The notes below the pieces were generated by a model that was given only the letters and a program-made list of their open reading frames with translations, made no database searches and was not told the DNA's origin. This document shows, piece by piece, positions 40,865-50,255 of a stretch of DNA of 64,000 nucleotides; the stretch's first letter is position 1; each line of letters starts with the position of its first letter. The position numbers were made by a program, and so were the translations under genes. The stretch comes from UBA6224 sp963730375 (GTDB taxonomy: Bacteria; Patescibacteriota; Saccharimonadia; Saccharimonadales; UBA4665): contig CAVSRJ010000001.1 in assembly GCA_963730375.1 (NCBI GenBank), positions 558,001 through 622,000 on the forward strand, read 5' to 3'.

Positions 40865-42547
40865 TTATTCAATGGCAACTTTGCCAAGCGTCAAGATGTG
40901 GCGCTTGCGGTACTTCTCAAACGCATCACGATCGCTGCCGTTGCGACGAATAAAGGCGCTCATTTGTTCACTACCGATAAAGTGGGGCAACATGACATAG
41001 GCTGCGCCGTGTTCATATAATTTGGCGGCATCGTCGTAACTACTGGCATGGCAGATGAAAATGCCCTCTGAGTTCCATTGATTAACGTGGCGGACTAGCA
41101 GCAAGTTCGTGTCGAGATCGGTAATGGTGCTGACAACCATCTCGGCGGTGTGGATGCCAATCTCCTCGAGTAGCTCATAGTCGGTGGCGTCGCCAAAGAC
41201 GTGATTGATATGCTGGCGCTCCATTATCTCGATGACTTCAGGATTGTAATCCACCACAATGTAGCGTTTGTGCATGTCGCGGAACGTTTTGATAAATTCG
41301 TGGCCACCCTTGTGATAGCCGAACAAAATGAGTTTATAGCTCAAGGCCTTAGTCTTGGTTTCGAGCTGCGGGTTCGGCCGCTCCAAGAACTTAACGTATT
41401 TTTCGACGACGCGGAATAATTTGTCGTCATAGTGCATGAGGTAAGTGGACACGCCAATTGTAATGAGGGCGGTCAGCGTCATGATGTTTGTCACCCGCTC
41501 GCCAATAAGTCCGGAGCTTTGGGCGAACACTGCTAAAATGACAGAAAATTCACTAATTTGCGATAGGTGGATGCCGACTTTGTAGCCGGTCTGTATGGTG
41601 TAGCCAATGCGGCCAAGGCTTGAGGCAATAACTCCAGTTTTGATAACGACAACAATGGCAGAAAGTATCAGAGCCGGTACGAGGGCGTTACTAATGCTAT
41701 TGAGGCCCAAGCGTTCCCCCAGGCTAACGAAGAATAGCACCAAGAAGAAGTCTCGGAGTGGCTTGAGCCGATTGCTGATCTCTTGGGCATAGGGCAGCGA
41801 CGCCAGCGTCACACCGGCAAACAGTGCCCCTACCTCTATAGAAAAGCCGGCTAGTTCGAACAGACTGGCGATACCGAACGCCCACATCAGCGCAAAGATG
41901 AATAAGAATTCTTGGCTGGCAGCAAAGAATTTGGCCAGCTTCGGCATGATAAATGCTCCGGCGATAATCAATCCGAGCGCCAGGCCGATGCCCTTCATGA
42001 CCAAAAACTCAAAATCTCGGGCCGAGGCACCACCGCTCATGGCGGTGACGAGCAATAGGGCGATGGTAGCCATGACGTCCTCAACCAACGTTACACCGAT
42101 GGCAATGCGACCGAACAGCCGATTGGTGGCTTTTTTATCACTGAGGATTTTGATAACAACAATGGTGCTGCTAAAGAGTAATCCGATGGCGACAATGAGC
42201 GCTTCTTCGGGCTTCATCCCGAGTAAGAAGAGTGAGGTGAAATAGCTAACTGGCCCCAGTAGAATCGCATTTGACATCGCAACGACCAACACAGGCTTTC
42301 CCAGGCTAGTAATAGTCGAGATATTCAGACCCAATCCAACAATGAAGAGCAGCAGGGCAATACCAATCTGGCTAAACGACTCAAACGCAGCTTCGTTATG
42401 GATGAGGTTAAAGAGCGACGGACCGGCCAGCACACCCGTCACAATGTAGCCCATGATGAGCGGCTGGCGGAACAAACGCATAACGACCGAAATACCCGCA
42501 GCTAGTGCCAGGACGAGACTCAATTGTATGAAAAGGGTGAATTCCAC
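40865..42547 (-). CDS. CPA2 cation:proton antiporter with TrkA-N domain (Kef/YbaL type)
   Basis: A 560-residue protein: about 12 membrane helices (residues 1-385), with the ion-binding segment SSTIVVIKILSDKK and GFSIEVGALFAGVTLA, then a nucleotide-binding RCK/TrkA-N domain (about 410-530) beginning LILFGYHKGGHEFIKTF and including VFGDATDYELLEEIG. NAD(H) or redox state probably gates K+ or Na+/H+ exchange. It is convergent with the TerC gene. Confidence 0.92.
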   Translation of the reverse strand: MEFTLFIQLSLVLALAAGISVVMRLFRQPLIMGYIVTGVLAGPSLFNLIHNEAAFESFSQIGIALLLFIVGLGLNISTITSLGKPVLVVAMSNAILLGPVSYFTSLFLLGMKPEEALIVAIGLLFSSTIVVIKILSDKKATNRLFGRIAIGVTLVEDVMATIALLLVTAMSGGASARDFEFLVMKGIGLALGLIIAGAFIMPKLAKFFAASQEFLFIFALMWAFGIASLFELAGFSIEVGALFAGVTLASLPYAQEISNRLKPLRDFFLVLFFVSLGERLGLNSISNALVPALILSAIVVVIKTGVIASSLGRIGYTIQTGYKVGIHLSQISEFSVILAVFAQSSGLIGERVTNIMTLTALITIGVSTYLMHYDDKLFRVVEKYVKFLERPNPQLETKTKALSYKLILFGYHKGGHEFIKTFRDMHKRYIVVDYNPEVIEIMERQHINHVFGDATDYELLEEIGIHTAEMVVSTITDLDTNLLLVRHVNQWNSEGIFICHASSYDDAAKLYEHGAAYVMLPHFIGSEQMSAFIRRNGSDRDAFEKYRKRHILTLGKVAIE

Positions 42548-42678
42548 TGTTTGTTATCGCAATTAACTGCTTATGATTATCGCAAATCTACTGATAACAC
42601 GCAAACTGGGCCCTCGTGACGGTTGCATGGTGGGTGCGAGAAGCGTAAGCTTTGTAGTAGGAAGTGTGAGGCTTCCAA

Positions 42679-42706
42679 AAAACCCGGGCATCACCGCCCG
42701 GGTTTT
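42679..42706. terminator. Bidirectional terminator near fur
   Basis: AAAACCCGGGC (42679-42689), loop ATCACC, GCCCGGGTTTT (42696-42706). On the minus strand it ends the fur gene 20 bp upstream. The rest of 42548-42678 shows no gene. Confidence 0.85.
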
Positions 42707-42725
42707 AGGTTACATCGATAGCTAC

Positions 42726-43142
42726 TTACTGGCAGGCTTCACACAGCCCATGAATCTCCAGATGATGCATGGTAGGTTGAAAGCGGTGAATTGCCGCAAT
42801 CCGGTCGAGGTGTCCTTCGAGTTCATCGTCTTCGGCGAGCGGAATTAATGAGCCACAACTATTGCACGTGGCGTGATGATGATGCGGGTTGAACTGATCC
42901 GACAGCTCAATCAAGTACTTCCAGCCGACTTGGACTCGTTGCACGATGCCGATTTGTTCAAACAGAGCTACCGTTCGATACACGCTCGCACGATCAATTT
43001 CGTTGGTACACAAATCTATCAAGGCTACCATAGTGATTGCCTCGTGGCGCTGGAGTGCATCGAATACGACCTGTCGCGGCTTGGTCAGGCTCAGTTTGTA
43101 CGTATGCAAGGCCGCTTCTAACTCTTCCCCCGAATTTGTCAT
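42726..43142 (-). CDS. Fur-family metalloregulator (probably Zur)
   Basis: A metal-responsive repressor of 138 residues. It has a winged helix (KPRQVVFDALQRHE, DRASVYRTVALFEQIGI), the regulatory HHHHATCNSCG, and a second Cys pair in HGLCEACQ that forms the structural zinc site. The divergent partner is a ZIP-type metal transporter, so zinc is the likeliest signal (Zur), with iron (Fur) possible. Confidence 0.9.
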   Translation of the reverse strand: MTNSGEELEAALHTYKLSLTKPRQVVFDALQRHEAITMVALIDLCTNEIDRASVYRTVALFEQIGIVQRVQVGWKYLIELSDQFNPHHHHATCNSCGSLIPLAEDDELEGHLDRIAAIHRFQPTMHHLEIHGLCEACQ

Positions 43143-43144
43143 GT

Positions 43145-43177
43145 TGCAAATGTATCACATATTGCGACAAATTTGCA
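43145..43177. promoter_or_regulatory. Candidate Fur/Zur operator between divergent genes
   Basis: TGCAAAT (43145-43151) and ATTTGCA (43171-43177) form an inverted repeat with a 19-bp AT-rich spacer containing CACATATTGCGA. The 55-bp gap between the fur-like and ZIP starts must hold both promoters. The spacing is longer than a standard Zur box. Confidence 0.4.
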
Positions 43178-43197
43178 GAAAAAAGCCGAGAACGTCT

Positions 43198-43935
43198 ATG
43201 ATATCGAATATGATTGTATTTTTATTGACACTGGCAGCGGCTGCCGCAGCGCTGGCGGGTGGCTACACGGCCATTCACAGCCGCGACAAGCTCCATATCG
43301 CCATCTCTATTACGTCCGGCCTAGTGCTCGGCCTAGTAGCATTTGACCTATTACCGGAGGTATTTGACGGGGTGCAGCGCCAGTCAATAGACGCCGTCTG
43401 GCCGATGTTGCTTTTTGTTGGAGGCTTTTTGTTCTTCCATGCGGTTGAAAAACTCATCTTAGTGCATGAAGGTGCCGAAAATGAATATGGTCCACATCAC
43501 CATCCAAAGCTTGGCGTGGCACGAGCACTGGCGTTAGCTGGGCACAGCTTTCTCGATGGACTGAGCATCGGTATAGGGTTTCAACTCGACCCAACCGTCG
43601 GGTATGCGGTTGCGCTGGCAGTGATCGGTCATCGTTTTGCGGATGGGCTCGATACCGCCAGTTTTATGCTGCTGCACAAGAACAAAATCGCCGATATTAA
43701 GCGTCTGCTTGGTATTGTGGTCGCTATGCCGATTCTGGGTGGTCTGGCCAGTCTTGTTGTCGGCTTTTCGGAAACTGTTCTGACGCTGTATCTGGGATTT
43801 TTTGCGGGTATCCTGATGTATATCGCCGCCAGCAATATTTTGCCCCAGGCACATGCCAAACGAGCCTCATACGTTAGTTTACTTTTGACTATTGTGGGCG
43901 CACTGGCAATGTTAGTGATAACGTTGTTGTTCTAG
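43198..43935 (+). CDS. ZIP-family metal transporter
   Basis: A 245-residue protein with 7-8 helices. Metal-site motifs in TM4/TM5 are AGHSFLDGLSIGIGFQ and VIGHRFADGLDTASFML (H-x3-DG and H-x3-DG), and a His-rich loop (YGPHHHPK) precedes them. It probably imports Zn2+ or a similar divalent ion under control of the divergent Fur-family gene. The start at 43198 or 43210 is uncertain. Confidence 0.88.
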   Translation: MISNMIVFLLTLAAAAAALAGGYTAIHSRDKLHIAISITSGLVLGLVAFDLLPEVFDGVQRQSIDAVWPMLLFVGGFLFFHAVEKLILVHEGAENEYGPHHHPKLGVARALALAGHSFLDGLSIGIGFQLDPTVGYAVALAVIGHRFADGLDTASFMLLHKNKIADIKRLLGIVVAMPILGGLASLVVGFSETVLTLYLGFFAGILMYIAASNILPQAHAKRASYVSLLLTIVGALAMLVITLLF

Positions 43936-43937
43936 CG

Positions 43938-44738
43938 TTACTGGTAGTCGCCGCCGCTGACGTTGAAGAATTCTTCTAGAGTCTGGACGTCGGTATCATG
44001 CATCTGAGTAGCAGCAGGTATACCTATGTAGCGCAGGTGCCACGGTTCGTATTCGTAGCCGGTTATTGATTCCTTACCCTCCGGATAGCGGATGATAAAG
44101 CCGTACTTATACGCGTTCGCAGCAATCCATTTGCCTTCCGGTGTGTCACCAAAGCATGCCTTGAGATGGCAGGCATGCGCCATGTCGTCTAGATCGGCAG
44201 CCAGACCAGTCTGGTGTTCGCTGTGACCTGGCCGAGCGCTGGCGCGATCGGCAGCAGCCTTCCCGTCACTCTGGACATAGGAGTTATACAACGACACCTG
44301 GAAGGAGTAGGAGCGATACCCACTGGACAGCTCAAGCTTCAAATTCTGCGCCTTGGCATCGGCTATCAATTTTTCGAGGGCGCGGGCGGTGACGGCGCGC
44401 ACTTGCATTGAGCTATTACCTGGGACGCGTAGTGGCACATTCGGCACAACTAAGTCACTAGGGACGTAATTGATAGGGTTGAGGGCATGTTTTTTGTTGG
44501 CGATGACCCAAATGCTGGTGGGATCTGTCAGCGAATACTGCGACTTGTCGAAAGCAGGCTGGGTGGGGGTGGTATCAGTAGGCTTCGACGTCGTAGGTTT
44601 GGTCTGCTGGACCTGCGAGGGCGCTGGTGCATCTGCCCGGGAGCTGAGAAAGTGATATACGGTTAAGAACGCCAATAGGCCGATAATCAACACGAGCCAC
44701 AGTCGCTTGCGGGAGCGTTGTTTTTGATAATGTTGCAT
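43938..44738 (-). CDS. D-alanyl-D-alanine carboxypeptidase, VanY family
   Basis: A peptidoglycan-trimming zinc peptidase anchored by one N-terminal helix (residues 13-32). A Pro/Thr linker leads to the M15 domain (residues 95-266), which has SSGYRSYSFQ, the zinc motif PGHSEHQTGLAADL and the second metal site EPWHLRYIG. It would remove terminal D-Ala from stem peptides. It is divergent from the CapA-like gene (95 bp). Confidence 0.92.
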   Translation of the reverse strand: MQHYQKQRSRKRLWLVLIIGLLAFLTVYHFLSSRADAPAPSQVQQTKPTTSKPTDTTPTQPAFDKSQYSLTDPTSIWVIANKKHALNPINYVPSDLVVPNVPLRVPGNSSMQVRAVTARALEKLIADAKAQNLKLELSSGYRSYSFQVSLYNSYVQSDGKAAADRASARPGHSEHQTGLAADLDDMAHACHLKACFGDTPEGKWIAANAYKYGFIIRYPEGKESITGYEYEPWHLRYIGIPAATQMHDTDVQTLEEFFNVSGGDYQ

Positions 44739-44833
44739 TACTTTTAGTATAGGCGAGCGATGTCGAGCGAGCAACTCAAAGCCTACAGCTGACTCGTGGG
44801 CTCTGCTAGCCAGAGTGGTACACTACCTATAGC

Positions 44834-46099
44834 ATGCAGCGTAGCAATCACTCGTACCGCCCGGTGCCAAATCGGTCGTCTCATCAGCCTCGTCGAACAC
44901 GGCGACCTTGGTTGCCGATGGCCATAGTGGTCGGTGTACTCATACTGACGGCCGCAGTCTGGCAGCTCTGGCCCCAGTCGGCAGACAATACGGACGCCAA
45001 CAATACCAAGAAGCAGCATGCCACGACCGCCAAACCACAGCCCACTACGCCCAAGACTATTCGGCTCATCGCCATGGGCGACATGTTGCCACATGATTCA
45101 GTCAATGCCAATGCCAAGACAGCCAGCGGGTATGACTACCAGCGGTTTTTCCAGAAAGTGTCACCGTACATTTCGTCTGCGGATATCGTCTATTGCAATC
45201 AGGAATCTCCAACCGTTGACGGCATGAGCATCAGCGGCTATCCGACATTTAATGCGCCGCCAAAATTTGCACAGGATTTGCAAGCCGTTGGCTGTAACCT
45301 CATAAACCTTGCCAACAACCACGCTGATGACCGCGGCCAAGCCGGTATCACGGGCACACTTAATACATGGGGTGTGTTAACGCCGCTTGCCGCAGTCGGC
45401 ATTAACCGATCATCCGCCGAGCAAAAACAGGTGCACTATTTCACTGTCCAGGGAGTCAAGTTCGCCTACCTCGGGTATGCCGAATGCTCAAATAATAGCA
45501 GCGTCACATCCTATGGACTGAATCTGTTGTCGAACAAGTCACTTGTCAGTCAGCAGATAACGACCGCCAAAGCCAACGCCGATATTGTCATCGTCGGCGC
45601 TCACTGGTGTCGCGAAAACATCACCCAACCGACGCAATACGAAAAAAATTGGGCGCAGTATTTTGCCGACCATGGCGTTGATATTGTCATCGGCACTGGC
45701 CCACACTTCTTGCAGCCGGTAGACCAACTGGTCAGGCAGGGCGGTGGCAAGACGTTGGTTTGGTATAGTCTGGGTAATTTTCTGAGCACCCAGATAGGGA
45801 TACAAGGGCTGATTGGCGGTATTGCGAGCATGACGATAGACGTTTCTAGCAAATCCGTCACCAAAATCGGGTTTATGCCGACATACATGTCGTACTACTG
45901 GACGCCGGCTCAGGCGTCTGCCTATGACCTTGCAGCTCGCAAAAACCTCATGATATATCCGCTCGACCAGGCCGGCTCGGTATTGCCAAACGCAGTCGAC
46001 AAAACTACCGTAGCCGAGCAGACCACGTACGTAAAACATCTGCTCAACCAAAACACCGCCGTACCAATCTTGACCAGCCAAAACTTCAACACCCCGTAG
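44834..46099 (+). CDS. CapA-family metallophosphatase-like protein
   Basis: A 421-residue membrane-anchored protein (helix at residues 28-46) with an external PGA_cap domain: IAMGDMLPHDSV, CNQESPT, LANNHADDRG, GAHWCRENI, GTGPHFLQPV and WYSLGNF. CapA (PgsA) aids poly-gamma-glutamate export in Bacillus, but many relatives occur without capsule genes, and no capB or capC is present here. TACACT (44819-44824) is 9 nt before the ATG. Confidence 0.87.
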   Translation: MQRSNHSYRPVPNRSSHQPRRTRRPWLPMAIVVGVLILTAAVWQLWPQSADNTDANNTKKQHATTAKPQPTTPKTIRLIAMGDMLPHDSVNANAKTASGYDYQRFFQKVSPYISSADIVYCNQESPTVDGMSISGYPTFNAPPKFAQDLQAVGCNLINLANNHADDRGQAGITGTLNTWGVLTPLAAVGINRSSAEQKQVHYFTVQGVKFAYLGYAECSNNSSVTSYGLNLLSNKSLVSQQITTAKANADIVIVGAHWCRENITQPTQYEKNWAQYFADHGVDIVIGTGPHFLQPVDQLVRQGGGKTLVWYSLGNFLSTQIGIQGLIGGIASMTIDVSSKSVTKIGFMPTYMSYYWTPAQASAYDLAARKNLMIYPLDQAGSVLPNAVDKTTVAEQTTYVKHLLNQNTAVPILTSQNFNTP

Positions 46100-46189
46100 C
46101 CAAAACTGCTAGAATAGATAGAAAATTGATGTTATAGCCGTTATTCGATTGTTTGGTGTTGCTGGTCGTCGTGCTGCTACTATTGTATT

Positions 46190-47185
46190 GTGGCAGCAAA
46201 TTCACCAAAGCAGGACAATGCCTCGTTTTTCATAAAGCAAGATTTGACGAAGCTTAGTGATGATATCGTGCAACTCAAGGATGGTGTCCAAAAACAATTG
46301 ACAGATCAGCTAGGCGCGAGCAATAAACAAATCGCCTCTCAATCTGCTGCCAGTATCCGGATTCTGCAAGATGTCACTGAAAAATTGACAAAACTGGAGG
46401 GCACCAACAAAAATGTCGGTGATATCGCCAACGAGCTGAAAACATTGCAGAGCGTGCTACAAAACCCGAAACAGCGCGGCGTGTTGGGTGAATTCTATCT
46501 GGAACAGATTCTCAAAAACACGCTCCCACCCGGTGCGTATCAGCTTCAATACAAACTCGGCGAGGGGCTCGTTGTAGACGCGGCGATTATTCTCGATGAC
46601 CGCGTTCTGCCAATAGATAGTAAGTTTAGTCTGGAAAACTATAACCGTCTGCTCGAGGCAAAAGATGGGGAGCATGTCACGCTTGGTAAACAATTCAAGG
46701 AAGACCTCAAGCGGCGCATTGATGAAACCAGCAAGTACATCTTGCCTGGTAAGGGCACACTTGACCAGGCGCTGATGTTTATCCCGAGCGAAGCTATCTA
46801 CTACGACCTGCTCGCTAATAAGGTTGGCACAGGCAATGTCAGCGGACGCAACCTGATGCAGTACGCCAGCGAAAAGAAAGTCACTATCGTCGGACCGAGC
46901 ACACTGAGTGCCATGCTGCAGACGATCATGCAGGGCTTGCGCAGCATCGAAATCCACAAAGACACTGAGAAGATTCGTAAAAATGTTGAACAATTACAAA
47001 AGCATTTACTCTCCCACAACGCCTACATGCAAAAATTGGGAAATAGTCTCGGCACGACAGTTAATCATTACAACTCGACGTACAAAGAGCTCGGCAAGAT
47101 TGATCGCGATATCGTTAAAATCACCGACAGTGAATCTGCCGTCGACCCGCTCCTGCTCGATAAACCATCGGCTCACAACGACTAA
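46190..47185 (+). CDS. rmuC: RmuC-family DNA recombination protein
   Basis: A protein with a nuclease-like core thought to limit DNA inversions. Residues 15-80 are coiled coil, and the RmuC core holds KQRGVLGEFYLEQIL, DDRVLPIDSKFSLENY, LMFIPSEAIYYDLLA and NLMQYASEKKVTIVGPSTL. RmuC normally starts with a membrane helix. Just upstream (46156-46200) another frame encodes LVLLVVVLLLLYCGSK, so the true N-terminus is probably separated by an indel near 46200, and the GTG 46190 start may be artificial. Confidence 0.9.
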   Translation: MAANSPKQDNASFFIKQDLTKLSDDIVQLKDGVQKQLTDQLGASNKQIASQSAASIRILQDVTEKLTKLEGTNKNVGDIANELKTLQSVLQNPKQRGVLGEFYLEQILKNTLPPGAYQLQYKLGEGLVVDAAIILDDRVLPIDSKFSLENYNRLLEAKDGEHVTLGKQFKEDLKRRIDETSKYILPGKGTLDQALMFIPSEAIYYDLLANKVGTGNVSGRNLMQYASEKKVTIVGPSTLSAMLQTIMQGLRSIEIHKDTEKIRKNVEQLQKHLLSHNAYMQKLGNSLGTTVNHYNSTYKELGKIDRDIVKITDSESAVDPLLLDKPSAHND

Positions 47186-47278
47186 CGAACCGACGCTATC
47201 ATATTATTTACAGACAACGGGCGGGTTCCCAGACATTATTACTAGACACAAACCGAACCAAGACTAGGAGGTCTGTCT

Positions 47279-47434
47279 ATGAATAAACTCTGGCACGAAG
47301 AACACCCCCGTGACCGTCAGGCGCCCCCGCTCAAACAAGTCGCCTGGCATGAGGCGCACCAGAAGTACTGCGGTTGCAGCCCTGTACCGGCTCATATTCA
47401 ACGGATGATGCCGCCGAGCGCAACCGGCAGCTAA
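47279..47434 (+). CDS. Small His/Cys-containing protein, unknown
   Basis: A 51-residue product starting MNKLWHEEHPRDRQAPPLK and containing KYCGCSPVPAHI. A consensus AGGAGG site is 7 nt before the ATG, so it is very probably translated. The His and Cys-x-Cys content suggests metal binding, without further support. It overlaps the end of uppP on the other strand by 4 bp. Confidence 0.6.
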   Translation: MNKLWHEEHPRDRQAPPLKQVAWHEAHQKYCGCSPVPAHIQRMMPPSATGS

Positions 47435-48249
47435 ATAACATGCATGGCCAGCAGTGCGAATATCAGTAATCCGACAGCTATACGGTAGTAGGCAAAGATC
47501 TTGAAGTTGTGATGCGCGATGTAGCGAAGCAGCCATTTGATGGCGATAAGTGCGGTGATAAATGATGCTACCACGCCGACAATCAGTGCGGGTGCGCCCC
47601 CAGGTAGTTGTGAAACCACGCCTGGGTCTTTGACGAGCTTAAGGCCACTGGCGAGCACCATAACGGGGATGCTCATGTAGAACGAGAAGGCAGTGGCGGT
47701 TGGCCGGTTGAGCCCCGTTGCCAACCCACTGACGATGGTGGCGCCCGAGCGTGAGACACCCGGGATAATGGCGACGCTCTGACCGATGCCGATAAGGAGG
47801 GCGCGCTTGACGCTGATGTCGTTGAATTCGACTGGTCGTCGCGCGATTCGGGCGGTACGGGCTTGCGGTCAACCAGCCACAGTACGATGCCACCAAGAAT
47901 AAGCGTCGTGGCAACGACGGAGGGCTTGGTAATGCTGTCCATGGCTCGAATTCAGCAGCAGCCCAACAATGCCGGCCGGGATGGTGGCGATGACAAGCAG
48001 TTTCCAAAAATGGAGCGCCTCCTGCTCGAGCCGAAAAAGCCCGATAGTTTTGTGCCACAAATCAACACGGTATAACCATACGACAGCCGCAATTGCACCG
48101 AGCTGAATGACGACCGTAAAAATATCCTTGATGTCGTGATAATTGAGCAAATGTTCGGCGACGATGAGGTGACCGGTGCTACTGATGGGCAGAAACTCGG
48201 TAATACCTTCGATGATTCCCAGGAGAAGCGCGATGAGGAGTATAGGCAT
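47431..48249 (-). CDS. uppP: Undecaprenyl-diphosphatase UppP (BacA), broken by two frameshifts
   Basis: Recycles undecaprenyl diphosphate for wall synthesis. The first frame begins MPILLIALLLGIIEGITEFL with the catalytic PISSTGHL motif. It shifts near 47945 and again near 47835. The last frame carries the second motif PGVSRSGATIVSG and the final helices to MHVI. Total length (about 272 codons) is normal. Sequencing error is the likely cause. Confidence 0.9.
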
Positions 48250-48292
48250 GATTTGTGTAAGTGTTATCCTGTTAGCTTAATGTTGGCTGAGC

Positions 48293-49615
48293 TTAGGTTG
48301 ATTGTAGCAGGTCGATAGTGAGTGCGGCGGTCCAGCTGAAATCAGTTGCGCCGAGTGGACTACCGTCGGTTGGGTCAAAGTATTCATGGCAGCCATGCAT
48401 GCGCGTGAGCTCCAGTGTCATTTCGCGCAGGACTTCGGCGTGATCGTCAAACCCATAGCGCTTTAGCCCCTCGATAATGAGCCAGTTCGTATTGACCCAG
48501 CTCGGTCCCTGCCAGTACCGCTTTGGATCAAAGTATGCCGAAATTCGCGGTACGCTCGGAATTGGAAATTTGAGTCCAAATTGGTGATTGTTCTCGATGA
48601 GTCGCACTAGCTTAAGGGCGCGCTCCTTACTTATGTGGCCGGCATATAGCGGTAATAGGGTGGCAATGGATGGTTCGCGCAGCCACTTGTGCGTGACGAA
48701 ATCACGAGAGTAATATTGTTGACTCAGGTCGTCCCAGAGCTGGTCAAACGCTTTCTCGGTCTTTGCCATGCGGTTGCGTAGCTCTTCAGGAATCTCTTCT
48801 TTGAGGCTTTTGGCAATATCCATCAGGTGATGGTTGGCGCGGATGAGGATACTGTTGAATGACAAATCTTCGATACTAAAGAGTGAATGATCGAGGATGC
48901 GGTCAATATTGTAGCCCTTGCGACGCAAGCGACGTTGCACGTCAAACAGTGCCAGCACTTCTAGGTTGGAGAAACGTTCATTGGCAGGCGTAGATCTGGT
49001 GTCGCGTCGCACCAAGCTAATCGCATTATCGAGCTTGGTGGTGTGTAGCAGACGTATCCACCAGGACAGTTGGTGATCTTCCAGATAAGCCATCCACGGC
49101 GGCGTATTGTCGAGTCCAGTCTCCCACGGGTGAATTAATAACACGAGGCCTTCGCCATGAGGGTCGCGTTCATTGTATAGCCACTGATGGTACGCCAACA
49201 GGCCATCCCACATGCGTCGATACCAAATGCGTCGCTCTGGCCAGTCCATTTTTTCGCCAACCCGTACGATGGCTTCGGCAAGCATCGGCGGCTGGGTGAT
49301 GCCGCTGGTGGCAATGTCATCAGGTGCATTTGGGTTGAGTCGGCTCATCCAGGCATTTCGGTCGCGCGCGAATCCTGGATCATCACTAAAAATCATATTT
49401 GGCAGCATGCCATTTTTCCACTGGCCGCGCAGCAAGCTGGCCAGTTCGGTTTGGGCACGGTCTACATCGACGTGTCTCAGGCCGATAGCAATAAAGCAGC
49501 TATCCCACAGCCACTGATGTGGGTACAAATCACCTGCGGGCATGGTGTATGCGCCACGATCATTTTTATGTAGCACTCCGAGGGCGTCAGTGTGGAGCGT
49601 TTTATCATCTCGCAT
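48293..49615 (-). CDS. GH63-type glycosidase (glucosyl/mannosylglycerate hydrolase-like)
   Basis: A cytoplasmic (alpha/alpha)6-barrel glycosidase of 440 residues. The motifs MPAGDLYPHQWLWDSCFIAI, HPWETGLDNTPPW, RYWQGPSWVNTNWLI and HEYFDPTDGSPLGATDFSWT match the GH63 group that hydrolyses glucosylglycerate or mannosylglycerate, and are also related to GH15/GH37 enzymes. It could release sugar from a compatible solute; the substrate is an inference from family. Confidence 0.82.
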   Translation of the reverse strand: MRDDKTLHTDALGVLHKNDRGAYTMPAGDLYPHQWLWDSCFIAIGLRHVDVDRAQTELASLLRGQWKNGMLPNMIFSDDPGFARDRNAWMSRLNPNAPDDIATSGITQPPMLAEAIVRVGEKMDWPERRIWYRRMWDGLLAYHQWLYNERDPHGEGLVLLIHPWETGLDNTPPWMAYLEDHQLSWWIRLLHTTKLDNAISLVRRDTRSTPANERFSNLEVLALFDVQRRLRRKGYNIDRILDHSLFSIEDLSFNSILIRANHHLMDIAKSLKEEIPEELRNRMAKTEKAFDQLWDDLSQQYYSRDFVTHKWLREPSIATLLPLYAGHISKERALKLVRLIENNHQFGLKFPIPSVPRISAYFDPKRYWQGPSWVNTNWLIIEGLKRYGFDDHAEVLREMTLELTRMHGCHEYFDPTDGSPLGATDFSWTAALTIDLLQST

Positions 49616-49660
49616 ATGGTTAGTAGTATAGCGCTATTTTTTGCAAGAATCACGCCGAGC

Positions 49661-50158
49661 CTAGCGAAAATTGGTAAAGCTGAGTGGAAAGTCGAAATCC
49701 TGCTGCCGCATCAGTTGCATGACGGCTTGTAGCTCGTCCTTCTTACCACTCATAACTCGGACAGCATCGCCCTGAATTTGCGACTTCACTTTTGGATATT
49801 CCTCACGGATGAGCTTAGTGATTTGCTTGGCCTTGTCTTGGTCGAGACCCTGTTTGAACGGCACATCCTGGGATGTTTTCAGGTTGCTTTCGACCAGCTC
49901 GCGAGAGGTATCTAGTACCTTCTGGCTTTGTTCGCGAGATGCCAGTTTTTTACGGACGATGTCCAGAATGGCGTCTATCTGCCAGTCACCGTTACCAATT
50001 ATTTTCAGACCGGTTTTGTCGCTGTTCAGCCACTCGACTGCAGCCGGAGTGCCCTTAAAATCGTATCGGTTGACGAGCTCACGCTGCACTTGGTCATAGA
50101 CATTATTCATCTCGGCTTTGTCATATTCACTGACGATATCAAAACTAAAATTTCCCAT
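49661..50158 (-). CDS. YajQ-family nucleotide-binding protein
   Basis: A 165-residue protein with two ferredoxin-like domains. It starts MGNFSFDIVSEYDKAEMNN and has YDFKGTPAAVEW, KQGLDQDKAKQITKLIREEYP and QGDAVRVMSGKKDELQ, all typical of YajQ. In Xanthomonas a homologue binds cyclic-di-GMP; other members bind nucleic acids. Length matches E. coli YajQ (163). Confidence 0.93.
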   Translation of the reverse strand: MGNFSFDIVSEYDKAEMNNVYDQVQRELVNRYDFKGTPAAVEWLNSDKTGLKIIGNGDWQIDAILDIVRKKLASREQSQKVLDTSRELVESNLKTSQDVPFKQGLDQDKAKQITKLIREEYPKVKSQIQGDAVRVMSGKKDELQAVMQLMRQQDFDFPLSFTNFR

Positions 50159-50255
50159 GCCTCTATGATGCGACAACTGGATACACTTGGCAAACACAAG
50201 CGGTTTGCTATGATAAACGAGTAGGCATAATATCTACGAAAGGAAACGAACAATA

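Noticed and set aside
44834..46099. Poly-gamma-glutamate capsule locus
   Set aside because: Only a CapA-like gene is present; capB and capC homologues are not adjacent.
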